From Mesostigma viride (lineage: Eukaryota; Streptophyta; Mesostigmatophyceae; Mesostigmatales; Mesostigmataceae), in the NCBI GenBank assembly GCA_009746045.1, contig RPFO01001883.1, positions 1 through 64,000 of the forward strand: 64,000 nucleotides of DNA. The letters are read 5' to 3'. The notes below the pieces were generated by a model. It saw only the letters and a program-made list of their open reading frames with translations, was not told the DNA's origin and made no database searches. Shown piece by piece: positions 8,540-17,816 of this stretch. Positions within the stretch are counted from its first letter, which is position 1, and each line of letters begins with the position of its first letter. A program made the position numbers and the translations under genes.

Positions 8540-9427
8540 ATGGCGGACATTCACTGCCTTCTCCGCCATACCTTTACGCTTGGGCCAGGGTCCGAATGTT
8601 ACTCTTTTAAACCCCACGTCCCTCTAGCCGGCGAGAACACGATCCGCGTTTCGTTTCCGCACATACTCGTCAACGGCGCGGACGTCGTGCGAGCCATTAC
8701 CGGGAGAGAGGCAGCTGGGAGATTCGCCAAGTGGGCCGCCACCCCCCACATAAAGAACCTGGCATCCGCTATCCAGAAGATCACGACGACGCCCTCGATC
8801 GTGGTTGACGCAGAGGGGTGCGGGTGGATCACCCCTGCGTTGTTGTGGTCGCTGGTGGGGTTCGTCCTTCCCGAGTTCACGGCAAGTCGCGAAATCGAAT
8901 TGGCATCGTATGGCCACGCTGACCCGTTCTCTCTCATCGCAGAGATGCGTGTTTACATGCGCCGAATGGAGGAGGCGCACGACAACGTGCTGAAGAACGT
9001 CATGGACACGGAGAAGAGGTACATCTCTATGATGGAGTCCATCCGAACGAACCTACCCGTGACGAACAACCAATCCGAAGACGTTCAGAAAGTGGTGTCT
9101 GCCCACGCCGAACTTTTCGCGACCGAGATCAAAGCTCGCCGAAACGAACTCGATTTCAAGTTGTGCATCGACGCGTGCGTCATGGCAGAGAAGATCATGC
9201 AACACATGAAGAGGACCGGGATCGCGAACGTCACCGAAGAGATGCAGGAGAAGGTCGGCGTCTCGCTCAAGGACATGCTCATGGCTGCCCTAGAAAGGAC
9301 CCCTTCCGAACACTGGAAGTACGACAACTCGTTTCACCTAGACTTCCCTCTCGATCTCCCCGACATGACGTTGGACGAGATATTTAAGACTGAAACCGCG
9401 GAGGGTAAGGAAACTTGCGCTCAATAA
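8540..9427 (+). CDS. Possible KilA-N-like domain protein with coiled coil
   Basis: 295 aa from the ATG at 8540 (the frame upstream lacks an ATG; a TTAAAAGG stretch lies about 50 nt upstream). Residues about 40-115 resemble a KilA-N DNA-binding domain: a helix with REAAGRFAKWAATP, then VDAEGCGWITPALLWSLVGFVLPEF, matching the family's G-x-W-(I/V)-(H/T)-P-x-L...P-x-F signature. The middle is helical and probably coiled coil (about 130-230). KilA-N proteins are usual in large DNA viruses and often couple DNA binding to other domains. The match is by eye only. Confidence 0.5.
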   Translation: MADIHCLLRHTFTLGPGSECYSFKPHVPLAGENTIRVSFPHILVNGADVVRAITGREAAGRFAKWAATPHIKNLASAIQKITTTPSIVVDAEGCGWITPALLWSLVGFVLPEFTASREIELASYGHADPFSLIAEMRVYMRRMEEAHDNVLKNVMDTEKRYISMMESIRTNLPVTNNQSEDVQKVVSAHAELFATEIKARRNELDFKLCIDACVMAEKIMQHMKRTGIANVTEEMQEKVGVSLKDMLMAALERTPSEHWKYDNSFHLDFPLDLPDMTLDEIFKTETAEGKETCAQ

Positions 9428-9462
9428 ATAATTGTTTATTAAAATTTTAATAAAGTTTCATT
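9428..9462. terminator. AT-rich bidirectional transcript-end region
   Basis: 35 bp of nearly pure A/T with AATAAA-type signals on both strands between convergent genes (8540 and 9463). This suits polyadenylation or termination for both transcripts. Confidence 0.45.
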
Positions 9463-10284
9463 TCACATCAAGTTCCTGGACCTCATGACCATCCTAGGAT
9501 CGTACTCGAACGAAGAAGGGACGGGAACTTGATCCAACGTCCTTAGCAGCTCTGGTGTTCCCAGAACATTCATGACCACATCCAACTCGTGCCTGGCCAT
9601 AGGCAGACGACGCATGGCCCTGTTGGATTCCTTGCACAAGAGGGGGAACAACTCCCTAGCTCTGTGATCGCACTCGTAGTTTTTGAACGCGTCGTTGTAC
9701 CGCGACCAGACGCTCTCGAGCCTCTGGATTTCGAAACGGAGAGCGGTTTCTCTTCTCATCATTTCGCGGACAATCCCGAGCTCCCCTCCTACTCGCGCGT
9801 CCGTGGAGACCTCTTCCACCACCAAGCGACCGGGGACTCCCCTCGTGTTGCACCATTCGTTCACGAGCGCGCAACGCTTCTCCGCGTCCGTCGGGTGACA
9901 AGGAACCGCCCGAGCCATGTTCAAAAGCACCTCGTGACAGGCGTACGTCTGGCTCCCGATTTTCAAAACCGTCCCTCCGGCCTTCTTGACCGCTTCCACT
10001 AACGCAGGGGAGACGCCGGGGTTCCACCTTTCCGTCAAGAACCTCATGAAGTTGAGAAGGTGGAACACGCGACCACAGGAACTCGTCTTCTCGTCCACGA
10101 AAGGCTTTATTTGTCCCGTGCTTTCCGACGTTAGGCGGCGAAGAAGGTACACGGGGTCCGCCTCCACGTCCTCCGCGGATGGGAGTGGCAGCCGCCCATC
10201 GAACTGTTGCTGAGAAAGACTTTTCCCTTTCGCGACCAAGTCTTTCAGCGAAGGGTCGGCGACGTTGGATATGGCGAGGTCCAT
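9463..10284 (-). CDS. Hypothetical protein, about 273 aa
   Basis: Unrecognised. The ATG at 10284 is preferred because a minus-strand TATAA lies about 45 nt upstream (10328-10332); the frame stays open to 10341 without ATG. Mostly helical, with several Cys/His residues but no zinc pattern I can name. It converges with the KilA-N-like gene, and the two may be functionally linked. Confidence 0.55.
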   Translation of the reverse strand: MDLAISNVADPSLKDLVAKGKSLSQQQFDGRLPLPSAEDVEADPVYLLRRLTSESTGQIKPFVDEKTSSCGRVFHLLNFMRFLTERWNPGVSPALVEAVKKAGGTVLKIGSQTYACHEVLLNMARAVPCHPTDAEKRCALVNEWCNTRGVPGRLVVEEVSTDARVGGELGIVREMMRRETALRFEIQRLESVWSRYNDAFKNYECDHRARELFPLLCKESNRAMRRLPMARHELDVVMNVLGTPELLRTLDQVPVPSSFEYDPRMVMRSRNLM

Positions 10285-10450
10285 CTTTGCTCTCTCACCG
10301 TCTCCCAAACGGGGTCCCGACCAAGACTTATACACGCCCAAGTCAGACCCGGGCCGAGTCGGCCCAGGAACCTTCTAGAAGGACGACGGTTACAACCCGT
10401 TCGAACGTAAGAAGACTTTGTGAGGCCGCGCTTTCAGGTAGGCGTTGACC

Positions 10451-11017
10451 ATGGGAAACACGAGCTCCTCAGAACGCGAGCGAATTCTGCGAAGGTGCGT
10501 TGCCTTGCCCCAGAGTGAGCAAGAAGAGTTAGCATCGGCGTTGATCGATGGCGCCATCCCCATCCGACCGAACAGCGTGGACGAGTTCGTGTCCAGAAGG
10601 CGACATCTGCGTGGCGCTTGTTCTGCACAAAGCCGGCATAACAACTACCGGCGTCTTTGCTTGACCGTGCACCCCGACAAAAATAAAGGCTTGGAAGACA
10701 TAGCGTCAAGAGCGTTCGAAGTCGTACACCGACGTTTCAAGCACTCGAGATCGCCCGTTTCGGTGCCCAGAACGCACGACACGTTTTGGGAGATGGAGGC
10801 GGAACTATCGAACGTTTCAAACGCATCCGTGGCCGCTCGGGTGTTGGCCGCGCTCGTGAAGAAACGGGAAGGGGAGTGTGCAGACTTGCGCGCCGCTTAC
10901 TACGCCCGAACGGGGAGAGAGCAAATGGTGATATGGGCTAGTGTGCGCGCCATCGTTTCGAAACTCCGTCAACCCGGCTTCGACCTCGAGCAAGAACTTG
11001 GAGAGAAGAAGACGTGA
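10451..11017 (+). CDS. J-domain (DnaJ-like) protein, probably N-myristoylated
   Basis: 189 aa. A shortened J domain is visible at about 55-95: NNYRRLCLTVHPDKNKG with the invariant HPD triad, then a helix ASRAFEVVHRRF. It would stimulate an Hsp70. The N-terminus MGNTSSSE is a good N-myristoylation signal, implying membrane attachment. The ATG at 10451 is chosen over the TTG at 10445 for that reason. The C-terminal half is helical and unrecognised. Stand-alone J-domain proteins occur in several giant viruses. Confidence 0.75.
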   Translation: MGNTSSSERERILRRCVALPQSEQEELASALIDGAIPIRPNSVDEFVSRRRHLRGACSAQSRHNNYRRLCLTVHPDKNKGLEDIASRAFEVVHRRFKHSRSPVSVPRTHDTFWEMEAELSNVSNASVAARVLAALVKKREGECADLRAAYYARTGREQMVIWASVRAIVSKLRQPGFDLEQELGEKKT

Positions 11018-11053
11018 CCGCTTATTTTCGACGCGAAGTTTATATGTTTTTTC

Positions 11054-11530
11054 ATGGTCGCCACGATCCGTTGTTGTGCCATGACTCGGACAGGGATGCG
11101 ATGTAAGCGCGTGTCATCCAAGTCCAAGTGTTCGACTCATTTGCGAAAGATGAAAGCGTCTACTCGCGCAAAACGCGGTGGGCGCGCGTACCGCCCCGAG
11201 AAGACGGCCATCTTGATGCCGATACGCCCTGTTTATGTCGTCGATCCCTATTTCCGTGACCGGGTCTCGACCACCAGCAGCGCGTCCACCCCGGTCGTGA
11301 AAGCAGAGCCTTCCTCGAAGCCGGCAGAAAAGCCCTCGTCTGCGACGTCCTCGTCCCAGACCGAGCCAGACACGCCAAGTCCCAAGAGGCCGGCGGACGA
11401 AGATGGTTCGGACGGGGAGGTCGATCCCGCGACGGGAAGAAAGCACAAGAAGACGAACGACGCCGCCAATCAGAAGCGCATTCGCAGAAACGGTTCTCGT
11501 TCAAAGAATTATCGAAAGTCGAATAAGTAA
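11054..11530 (+). CDS. Small Cys-motif protein with basic disordered tail
   Basis: 158 aa. The N-terminus carries a short Cys/His knuckle of the RCxxxTxxGxxCxR...CxxH type (CCAMTRTGMRCKR, then KCSTH), a pattern often seen in large DNA virus proteins. The rest is disordered: Ser/Pro/Glu-rich, then a Lys/Arg-rich C-terminus (KKTNDAANQKRIRRNG), suggesting nucleic-acid binding. Its stop is 2 bp from the next gene. Confidence 0.6.
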   Translation: MVATIRCCAMTRTGMRCKRVSSKSKCSTHLRKMKASTRAKRGGRAYRPEKTAILMPIRPVYVVDPYFRDRVSTTSSASTPVVKAEPSSKPAEKPSSATSSSQTEPDTPSPKRPADEDGSDGEVDPATGRKHKKTNDAANQKRIRRNGSRSKNYRKSNK

Positions 11531-11532
11531 TC

Positions 11533-12009
11533 ATGGATGCTCTCGTGAATATCAAGGATTCCGATATCTCTCCGTTCTCGTTTGATGGGATGGTGTTGTC
11601 ATGCAAAATAGTTAGTTGTTATGACGGAGACACGGTCCGAGTGGCCGCTCTCCTGCCGTGGTCTACGATGCCCGTCAAGTTTACAGTTCGGCTGATAGGC
11701 ATCAACGCGCCCGAAATGAACCCCCGCTTATTCGAATGGAACCGCGAAGACACTAAAAAGCGCGCGTGTTTGGCGAGAAACGCGTTGATACAATTGACCA
11801 CGAACGCGAGATTCGACTCTTCCGACTTCTCGTTGACCGCGGAACAAGTGCAACAAGTAGTAGACACGAACACGCGACTGATCACGATTCGATGCCATCG
11901 GAACGACGCGTTTGGCCGGGTATTGGGGACTCTCGAAGTAGACAACGTGAACGTGAATGATATCATGGTACAGTCTGGCCACGCGTCGCCGTTCGTGAAG
12001 GAGGGCTAA
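11533..12009 (+). CDS. Staphylococcal-nuclease-like (thermonuclease) protein
   Basis: 158 aa SNase/OB fold: VSCYDGDTVRV at about 31-41 (catalytic Asp region), then VRLIGINAPE with the conserved Arg and Glu, then the second-Arg strand DAFGRVLGTLEVD and the C-terminal NDIMVQSGHASPF helix. All main catalytic-region motifs are present, so it is probably an active Ca2+-dependent nuclease or a close relative. No signal peptide. It is tightly coupled to the upstream gene. Confidence 0.82.
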   Translation: MDALVNIKDSDISPFSFDGMVLSCKIVSCYDGDTVRVAALLPWSTMPVKFTVRLIGINAPEMNPRLFEWNREDTKKRACLARNALIQLTTNARFDSSDFSLTAEQVQQVVDTNTRLITIRCHRNDAFGRVLGTLEVDNVNVNDIMVQSGHASPFVKEG

Positions 12010-12034
12010 TTTTGTGTGATGTGTACATAAGAGA

Positions 12035-12688
12035 ATGAAGACGAAAACTCTGGCGGCGGGATTGATTGTGGGCGGCTTTTTCGCGGCGGCGGCGGCCGTA
12101 TACTCTACGCGGCCGGGATCTAACGAACCACCCGACCCTCAGACCGGTTCGTGCAAGATTGCCACGTGGAACCAGAACACGTGTCTGGGGTCCAGTTCGT
12201 ATCTCGGACTTTTCGTTCCTGGCGACAAACGACCGTCGGTTACCATGAAATTAGCCGAAAACGTGTCGAATGAACTTCACGCTGGCCCGTTTCGCGTGTC
12301 GAAAGTGCTCCGGGAACCTAGCGAGATCAACGCGAGAGATGGCATGTTTGTGTTAGAGTCTCCAAGCGGCTTTATTATAGTAAATGATGTTTCTTTACAA
12401 TCAGACGTATCCCCTTATCAGACAGAGGGGTCGTATTGGGGCACACTGACCAAAGACCCCGCCACCGAGTCCAAAGAGCGCCAAGACCGGATTCTCTTAC
12501 TGGACAATTCGTACAACAGCAAAAGCTGGATGAACGCCATCAAAAAGAGCCAGTTGTCGGACCGGTTCCGGAACCATTTCCCCACACGGACCATCCAGCA
12601 CTTTGACATGGGCGTTTGGGGGATCACGACGGTGACGGACAACGACGGAACCGTCAAAGTGTTTGCGTACGCTCATTGGGACGAGTAA
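12035..12688 (+). CDS. Membrane-anchored or secreted hypothetical protein, 217 aa
   Basis: The N-terminus is a basic stretch followed by a hydrophobic Ala/Gly/Phe segment (about 6-23), a signal anchor or signal peptide. The body is unrecognised, with two early cysteines and a beta-rich look (FVLESPSGFIIVNDVSL). The 3' end overlaps the convergent 12654-13079 gene by about 35 bp. Confidence 0.6.
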   Translation: MKTKTLAAGLIVGGFFAAAAAVYSTRPGSNEPPDPQTGSCKIATWNQNTCLGSSSYLGLFVPGDKRPSVTMKLAENVSNELHAGPFRVSKVLREPSEINARDGMFVLESPSGFIIVNDVSLQSDVSPYQTEGSYWGTLTKDPATESKERQDRILLLDNSYNSKSWMNAIKKSQLSDRFRNHFPTRTIQHFDMGVWGITTVTDNDGTVKVFAYAHWDE

Positions 12689-13079
12689 GAGGCTCCACGC
12701 GGTTCATCGCGAACGTGGCACCCTTGTTGATCGTCATGTGATACACGAGGTGCGAGGAAGGCGCGTTTTTCATCACTTTCATCATCTCCGACTCGTTCCT
12801 CCCCGTCCCGAACCTCTCGCCATAACACTTTGCGCACACGATGATCCACGGATGAGGAGGCGTCTCAAGCGCCACCTTCATGAGCCAGTATCCGACGAAC
12901 TTCCACCCGTCCATGACGTCGGCAGAGTGGCACAGGCCGCAACCGCCTCTCTTCTGATCGTCGACGGCTTCTAATTGCGCGATCCTTGTCATGCGGACGA
13001 CTTTTCTCCTCTGCGCGTCCAACTCCTCCCTTTCTCGTTTCATCACGAACTCGGGCTTGTCGCATCCGAAATACGCCAT
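12654..13079 (-). CDS. Zinc-binding hypothetical protein
   Basis: About 141 aa from the ATG at 13079. Two CxxC pairs (CGLCHSAD and CAKCYGE, about 35 residues apart) suggest one structural zinc site. The N-terminal part is a charged helix. Function unknown. Its start abuts the stop of the upstream membrane-protein gene (13081). Confidence 0.55.
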   Translation of the reverse strand: MAYFGCDKPEFVMKREREELDAQRRKVVRMTRIAQLEAVDDQKRGGCGLCHSADVMDGWKFVGYWLMKVALETPPHPWIIVCAKCYGERFGTGRNESEMMKVMKNAPSSHLVYHMTINKGATFAMNRVEPLTRPNERTQTL

Positions 13080-13080
13080 G

Positions 13081-13335
13081 TTAGCCGACAAGGCTCGGTT
13101 GCAAGGGAGCAGGAGCGGCAACGGGAGCGGGCGGGTCCGGGGTCAGCAGGGCGATGAAAAACAGAGCGAGGAAGAGGAACAGGAGACAGGCGCCGCAGAA
13201 GGCGGCTTTGTCCTTTGTAGTTTCTTCTTCTCGAAGGTACGGCGCGTCGATGACGACATGTGGACGGCGTCCGTCCACGTACACGCACGACCCGTCACTC
13301 TTCGTGCATTGGAGATGAAGTGGCACTTGGGACAT
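13081..13335 (-). CDS. Single-pass small membrane protein, 84 aa
   Basis: A hydrophilic N-terminus with two cysteines is followed by one strong transmembrane segment (CLLFLFLALFFIALL, about 50-66) and a Pro/Ala-rich tail. Unrecognised; it resembles the short virion-membrane proteins that are numerous in this locus. Confidence 0.5.
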   Translation of the reverse strand: MSQVPLHLQCTKSDGSCVYVDGRRPHVVIDAPYLREEETTKDKAAFCGACLLFLFLALFFIALLTPDPPAPVAAPAPLQPSLVG

Positions 13336-13375
13336 TGCGAATATATTTTCTTGACATAATTATATACGAGTTACC

Positions 13376-13684
13376 ATGGGAGGTGCCCTGAGTTCTTTGT
13401 TCGGTGTGACCGATAAGGTGTCGGTTGCTACTGCTAATGCCCTTCAAGAGGCCGTGAAGAAAACCGGAATCATCCGAACCGATGGGACAATGATCCCTAC
13501 GTTCGCTTTGATGTTGAGCGCTTTACTTGGATACAATACCGTGGTTAGCTCGGTGGCTTTGTTCAATACATTGAACAAAGACGACAATAAAGCAAAGCGT
13601 TACGGAACCCTTGCCTTATCTATTGTTTTTGGCATCGTTGTTACGGTTGTCTATTTTGTCATTATGTCGACCACGAAGGGCTAA
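13376..13684 (+). CDS. Small two-TM protein with N-myristoylation signal
   Basis: 102 aa, starting MGGALSSLFG, a plausible N-myristoylation sequence. Two hydrophobic segments (about 40-62 and 77-95). A TATATA-like stretch lies within 20 nt of the ATG. Probable virion or membrane-remodelling protein; unrecognised. Confidence 0.6.
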   Translation: MGGALSSLFGVTDKVSVATANALQEAVKKTGIIRTDGTMIPTFALMLSALLGYNTVVSSVALFNTLNKDDNKAKRYGTLALSIVFGIVVTVVYFVIMSTTKG

Positions 13685-13691
13685 GCCTTCG

Positions 13692-13925
13692 TCATCCCCG
13701 CCCCGTGTTCCTGAGACGCATGCAGAACTTCCGATTCCACCCGATCATCTCCAGCAACACGTGAAGGACGGCAGCCGAGGCCGCCACCTGCACGAGGATG
13801 CCGGTGTGAGTCATCGCCCTCTCCTCGTCGTGCTGCATGTGTATCGAGTGGACCACCGTCATGATCCCCGCCATAGCCGCGGCCACCACCAACGCCTCCA
13901 CGAGCACAACGCCAAACTGAGACAT
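13692..13925 (-). CDS. Small two-TM protein, 77 aa
   Basis: Two hydrophobic segments (about 5-25 and 43-62) joined by a short His/Asp/Glu-rich loop, and a basic C-terminus. Unrecognised. Convergent with the 13376 gene (7-bp gap). Confidence 0.5.
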   Translation of the reverse strand: MSQFGVVLVEALVVAAAMAGIMTVVHSIHMQHDEERAMTHTGILVQVAASAAVLHVLLEMIGWNRKFCMRLRNTGRG

Positions 13926-13953
13926 TTATCATTGTCTTTGAAAATAACGACAT

Positions 13954-14466
13954 TCAAGGCATCACGAACGATCGCCTCACGCGGGCGATGTCCCCCGTGG
14001 ACAACTGCATTTTACACAGATCGTACAAGGACCGAGCTTTCGCGGAACGAGCGCGTTCTGCGCACGCTCGTGCCAACTCGGACGCCTCTGCGCGTCTCTG
14101 CCCGTCCGCCACCATACGACACAAGGCAAACACGTCGATGTCGTCCACCATCTCAAAGTATCGATCCCCGCGGTCGTACATGCGGACGATTTCTCCCAAC
14201 ATCTCGGCGTCTCCCGACACGAGAACTCTCGTCGCGATATTGGCGAAATCGTCCACGGTTCTCCCGCCGGAACGAGCGAAATGTCTCAGCACGCACTTAC
14301 ACCCGGTCCGCACGTCCACGCCGACTTCTTCACACGCCGCCTTGAAACCTTCAAACTTCCTCATGCCGCGAAGGAAACTCACCTCGCATCTGCGACACAC
14401 CCCGTGGACGTAGGATTCGTCACAACACCGCGACATGGCTCGAGAACAGTAGACACAAGGGCGCAT
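13954..14466 (-). CDS. Cys-rich N-terminal zinc-binding protein, 170 aa
   Basis: The N-terminus has a cluster of seven cysteines (CVYCSRAMSRCC, then CRRC) compatible with a zinc finger. The rest is helical with Arg-rich C-terminal repeats of the ELARACAERARS type. Unrecognised; divergent from the long coiled-coil gene. Confidence 0.55.
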   Translation of the reverse strand: MRPCVYCSRAMSRCCDESYVHGVCRRCEVSFLRGMRKFEGFKAACEEVGVDVRTGCKCVLRHFARSGGRTVDDFANIATRVLVSGDAEMLGEIVRMYDRGDRYFEMVDDIDVFALCRMVADGQRRAEASELARACAERARSAKARSLYDLCKMQLSTGDIARVRRSFVMP

Positions 14467-14504
14467 TCCATCGACGCAATAATGTTAGGAGAATAGTGTA
14501 TGGC

Positions 14505-17500
14505 ATGGACGCGTACCTCCTTTTTCGTCCGTCGATAGACGTATCTTTGCAAGGTGTCGTGTCGGGTTTGCAGGCGTACGATCCGTGGCTAGATCCCAGG
14601 AGACTTACCCACGAGTTCGTGTCCGACTCGTCTGCGCCAAGCGCTGCTCCACCCGCCGTTGGATGGGGTTTGCTGCGAGGATTATTTCAGGGCATGAAGG
14701 ACGCGGGTTCAAAAATATGGGCATCCGCTGACCGGAAACGTGTCGCAGACGAGTTTGGTGACCGCGGTAAAAGGGTGGATGACGTTACCGCGAGGTTTAT
14801 TCACGACCGGGAGGCAAAATTACAAGCCAAAATAGAGAACATGAAACGTGAGTACAAAAAAGCAGCGGCCGAAGCAGAGGCTGAATTCCGGATACAACTA
14901 GCCGACGCGCAATCGGTGATGGATGACAGGGTCATCAAGCTGCGTAACGACCACTCCCGATTGGAAGCGGAGCGCAACGATCTGATAGCGAAACTCAAGG
15001 ATCCGAAGGTAATCGTCGATTCCAAGGTTTATAAGGACCTACAAGCGATCGAAGAAGAAAGTACCCAAAAACTTCGAGATGTACAAAACGAACTCTCGCT
15101 TCTAATGGATCAATTGCGCGATCCCAAAACAGCGGTAAGTTCTGAACCGTACAGACAGCTACAGGAGATCGAGGAAAGGGCGCGCAGTGAACTCCGAAAT
15201 GCACAAAAACAGCTTGCGGATCGCGTGTCACAGCAAGATACTGCTAGCGAGCTCATGAAATCGGTGCTCGAGGCACGCGCGGAAATTGTTGACAAATTGT
15301 CCGATCCAGACGCGTTTTGGAAAAAGAACGCGATGGAAGAGTCTATTGAAAAACTCGAAAATTTGATTAACACATACGACGGAGAAGCGTTCCGCGCACT
15401 GGGTATCACGAGTTTCATTGGCAACGCCAGGCGCGACTTAGACGTATTGCGTCGTCAACTATACCTAACGCGGGACAACGCCAGTATGATTTCACAACAG
15501 GCCCAGAAGATCGAGGAGCAACGTAGAGCGACGGAGAAGATGGAGAGTGAAAAAGAAATACTCGGAGGGCTGATCGAAGAAACGGTAAAGGCTCACGCAG
15601 CCGAATTGGCGGCCGAAAAGGCGAGTCGTTTAGACACGGAAAGAAAATTGCAGTCCGAACTGCGGAAAACAGAGGAGCTGAAAGCCGCGTCGACGGCAAA
15701 ACTCGAGGAGGCCAAGAAGAAGAGCGATTCGCGGTTGGCGGAGGTTAAAGCATTATCAGAAGCAAAACGAGTTGAGTTCGAAAAAGAAATCAACGAATTG
15801 AGGATCAAGTTATTGAACGAGGATGCGACAAATAGCGATCTCTCAAAAATTCGCGCGGACTTGATTGAATATGTAACGCGAATTGAACGCGCTACACGAG
15901 CGGTCGACGTGATAGTCGAAGAGTTCTTGCACTCGCGACCACGCGATCTTCCGACATCCCCAGAGGATGTTAATGATTTACAAGAGAAAGCGAGCGACGC
16001 CGAGAAAGCAATTCGTGACATAAAACGCGAATACGGTGTTGACGATTCTACAAAATATCCTGTTGGAAACGCGTATCTAGATGGCCAACTCCGGGTTCTG
16101 GAAGAGTACAACAAGGTGACGAACCAGTGGATCAAAGACAAAACGCGCCTAGATATCGTGGCCCGTGAACGTGACCAGCTGGAAGCGGACCTCGAGGAAC
16201 GTTTGCGCGCACTTCAAGAGAAAGACGCCTTTATACAACGGACAGCGAAGGAAAAACTAGAATCCGAGAATCGCGCGGGACAATTAGAGGGAATGTTGAG
16301 TACTGGTCTTATACAACTCGGGCAACTACGCGAACGAATGAAGTCAGAAACTGAAAAGAACGCCAATCTGACACGAGATCGAGAGACATTGGAAGCAACT
16401 ATCAGCGACCTAAGACGAGAGCTTCAAACACAAGCAGAAAGGGTTTCAACAGAGGAGGAAATATCCCAGCTTAGAATCCGGGCCGGCAAATTGACGACGC
16501 TCGAGACAGAACACGCGAATATGATATCAGAATTAGCCGCGCGTGACAAACTGATCAGCCAGCTGGAACGTGCGGCCAAAGCACAATCGGAATCCTTGAA
16601 GAACTTACAATCCCGGTTTGAAGCCGCCGAGGAATCCGCGAAAAGGAATCAAGGTGAAATAAAGAAGCTCAAGAAAACATTGGGTACCCAGAATAGCGAA
16701 TTTGAAAGCACGCGTGCCCGCCTGGAATTAGCTAACGAGCGGATCGAGTCAGAGTCTAGAGCAAAAGAAAAGATAGCTGCCCGGATGAGAGAATATGAAA
16801 AACAGATCCGCGCTTTGACTAAAAAGGCCAAAGAACGCACAGGCAACGTAGAGTTGACAACCTCTGAACGGCGACGATTAGAGGATTTAATTGTCAAACA
16901 CGGAGATCAGCAGACCCAGTTGGAGCAAACGTCTGCTCTCGTGTCGGAGGTGACACGGGAAAGAGACGACTTAGCCACCCAGTTAGAAAACTCCAGAACA
17001 CAACTATCGGAGGTCACTACCGCAAAAGATGCGATAATTGCGACTGCGCAAAATGAGCTGAACCGTGCCATCCAAACACAACGGGAACTAGCGTCACAAC
17101 TCGGAAATCAACAACTAGCAAACTCTGACGCGCTTGCTTCACTTGGATACTTTAAACGCCAACTGGACGAAACTAACCGTCAATATCACAACTCCGAGAT
17201 TAAATATGAACAAACACGACAGTGGTTACGGGAGGCTGGCGAAAAAAACCAGGGCTTGAAAAGTGAACTTAACGCTATAGAAGATGAACTTGAAAGGCAG
17301 ACAGCAAACTCTCTTAACGTGCAACCAAGCTTCAAAGACAACCGAACAATTTCACATATTAAAAAATTAAAAGAAACATTAAGCGCAAAACGCGCGGAAT
17401 TGGACGCTGCGACCAAAAAATCGGAAAAAATCGCGGTCGCGTTGCAAGAAGCTCATGACGAGTTATCTGAACTGCGATACTACAAGAAAAATATGGAGAA

Positions 17501-17816
17501 AGATGCCGCACAACACGACGAGTTACAGAGGAATCTGGAGGAAGCGACAGAAAACGTACGAAATCTGAAGACAGAGCTCGCCAGAGCGCGCAATTTGACC
17601 CCGGCCAATGTACAGGAGTTACTAGAGCAACGAGAACGTGAAAAGGCGCAATTATATGAAGAAAAGCAAGCCGTGGTTGCAGAAAGAAACGAATTAGATG
17701 CCGAATTGCGACGACAACTGCAGGAGGTGATTCCGAAACAGAATAAGGAGTTGCAATTGGCGTCACAAAACATTATCGAATTGAAATCGACAATTCAGGA
17801 AACCGCGAAAAAGGAA
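14505..17816 (+). pseudogene. Giant coiled-coil protein gene, part 1 of 3 (interrupted)
   Basis: The first 1,104 codons of a gene of about 1,478 codons. The ATG at 14505 is used (the frame opens with GTG at 14496). Residues 1-80 are non-coiled with a Pro/Ala-rich stretch; beyond about 90 nearly everything is heptad-patterned coiled coil rich in Glu, Lys, Ala and Gln. A tandem insertion starts at 17817, after the codon GAA, and the frame resumes at 19780 and again at 28475; the three pieces join in phase once each insertion and one target repeat are discounted. As it stands the first piece ends in 12 foreign codons. Probable role: structural or scaffold protein of the virion or viral factory (inference from coiled coil only). 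Confidence 0.75.

Noticed and set aside
13611-14345. 244-codon plus-strand frame
   Set aside because: Covers two minus-strand genes in antisense; Arg/Pro/Ser/Thr shadow composition.
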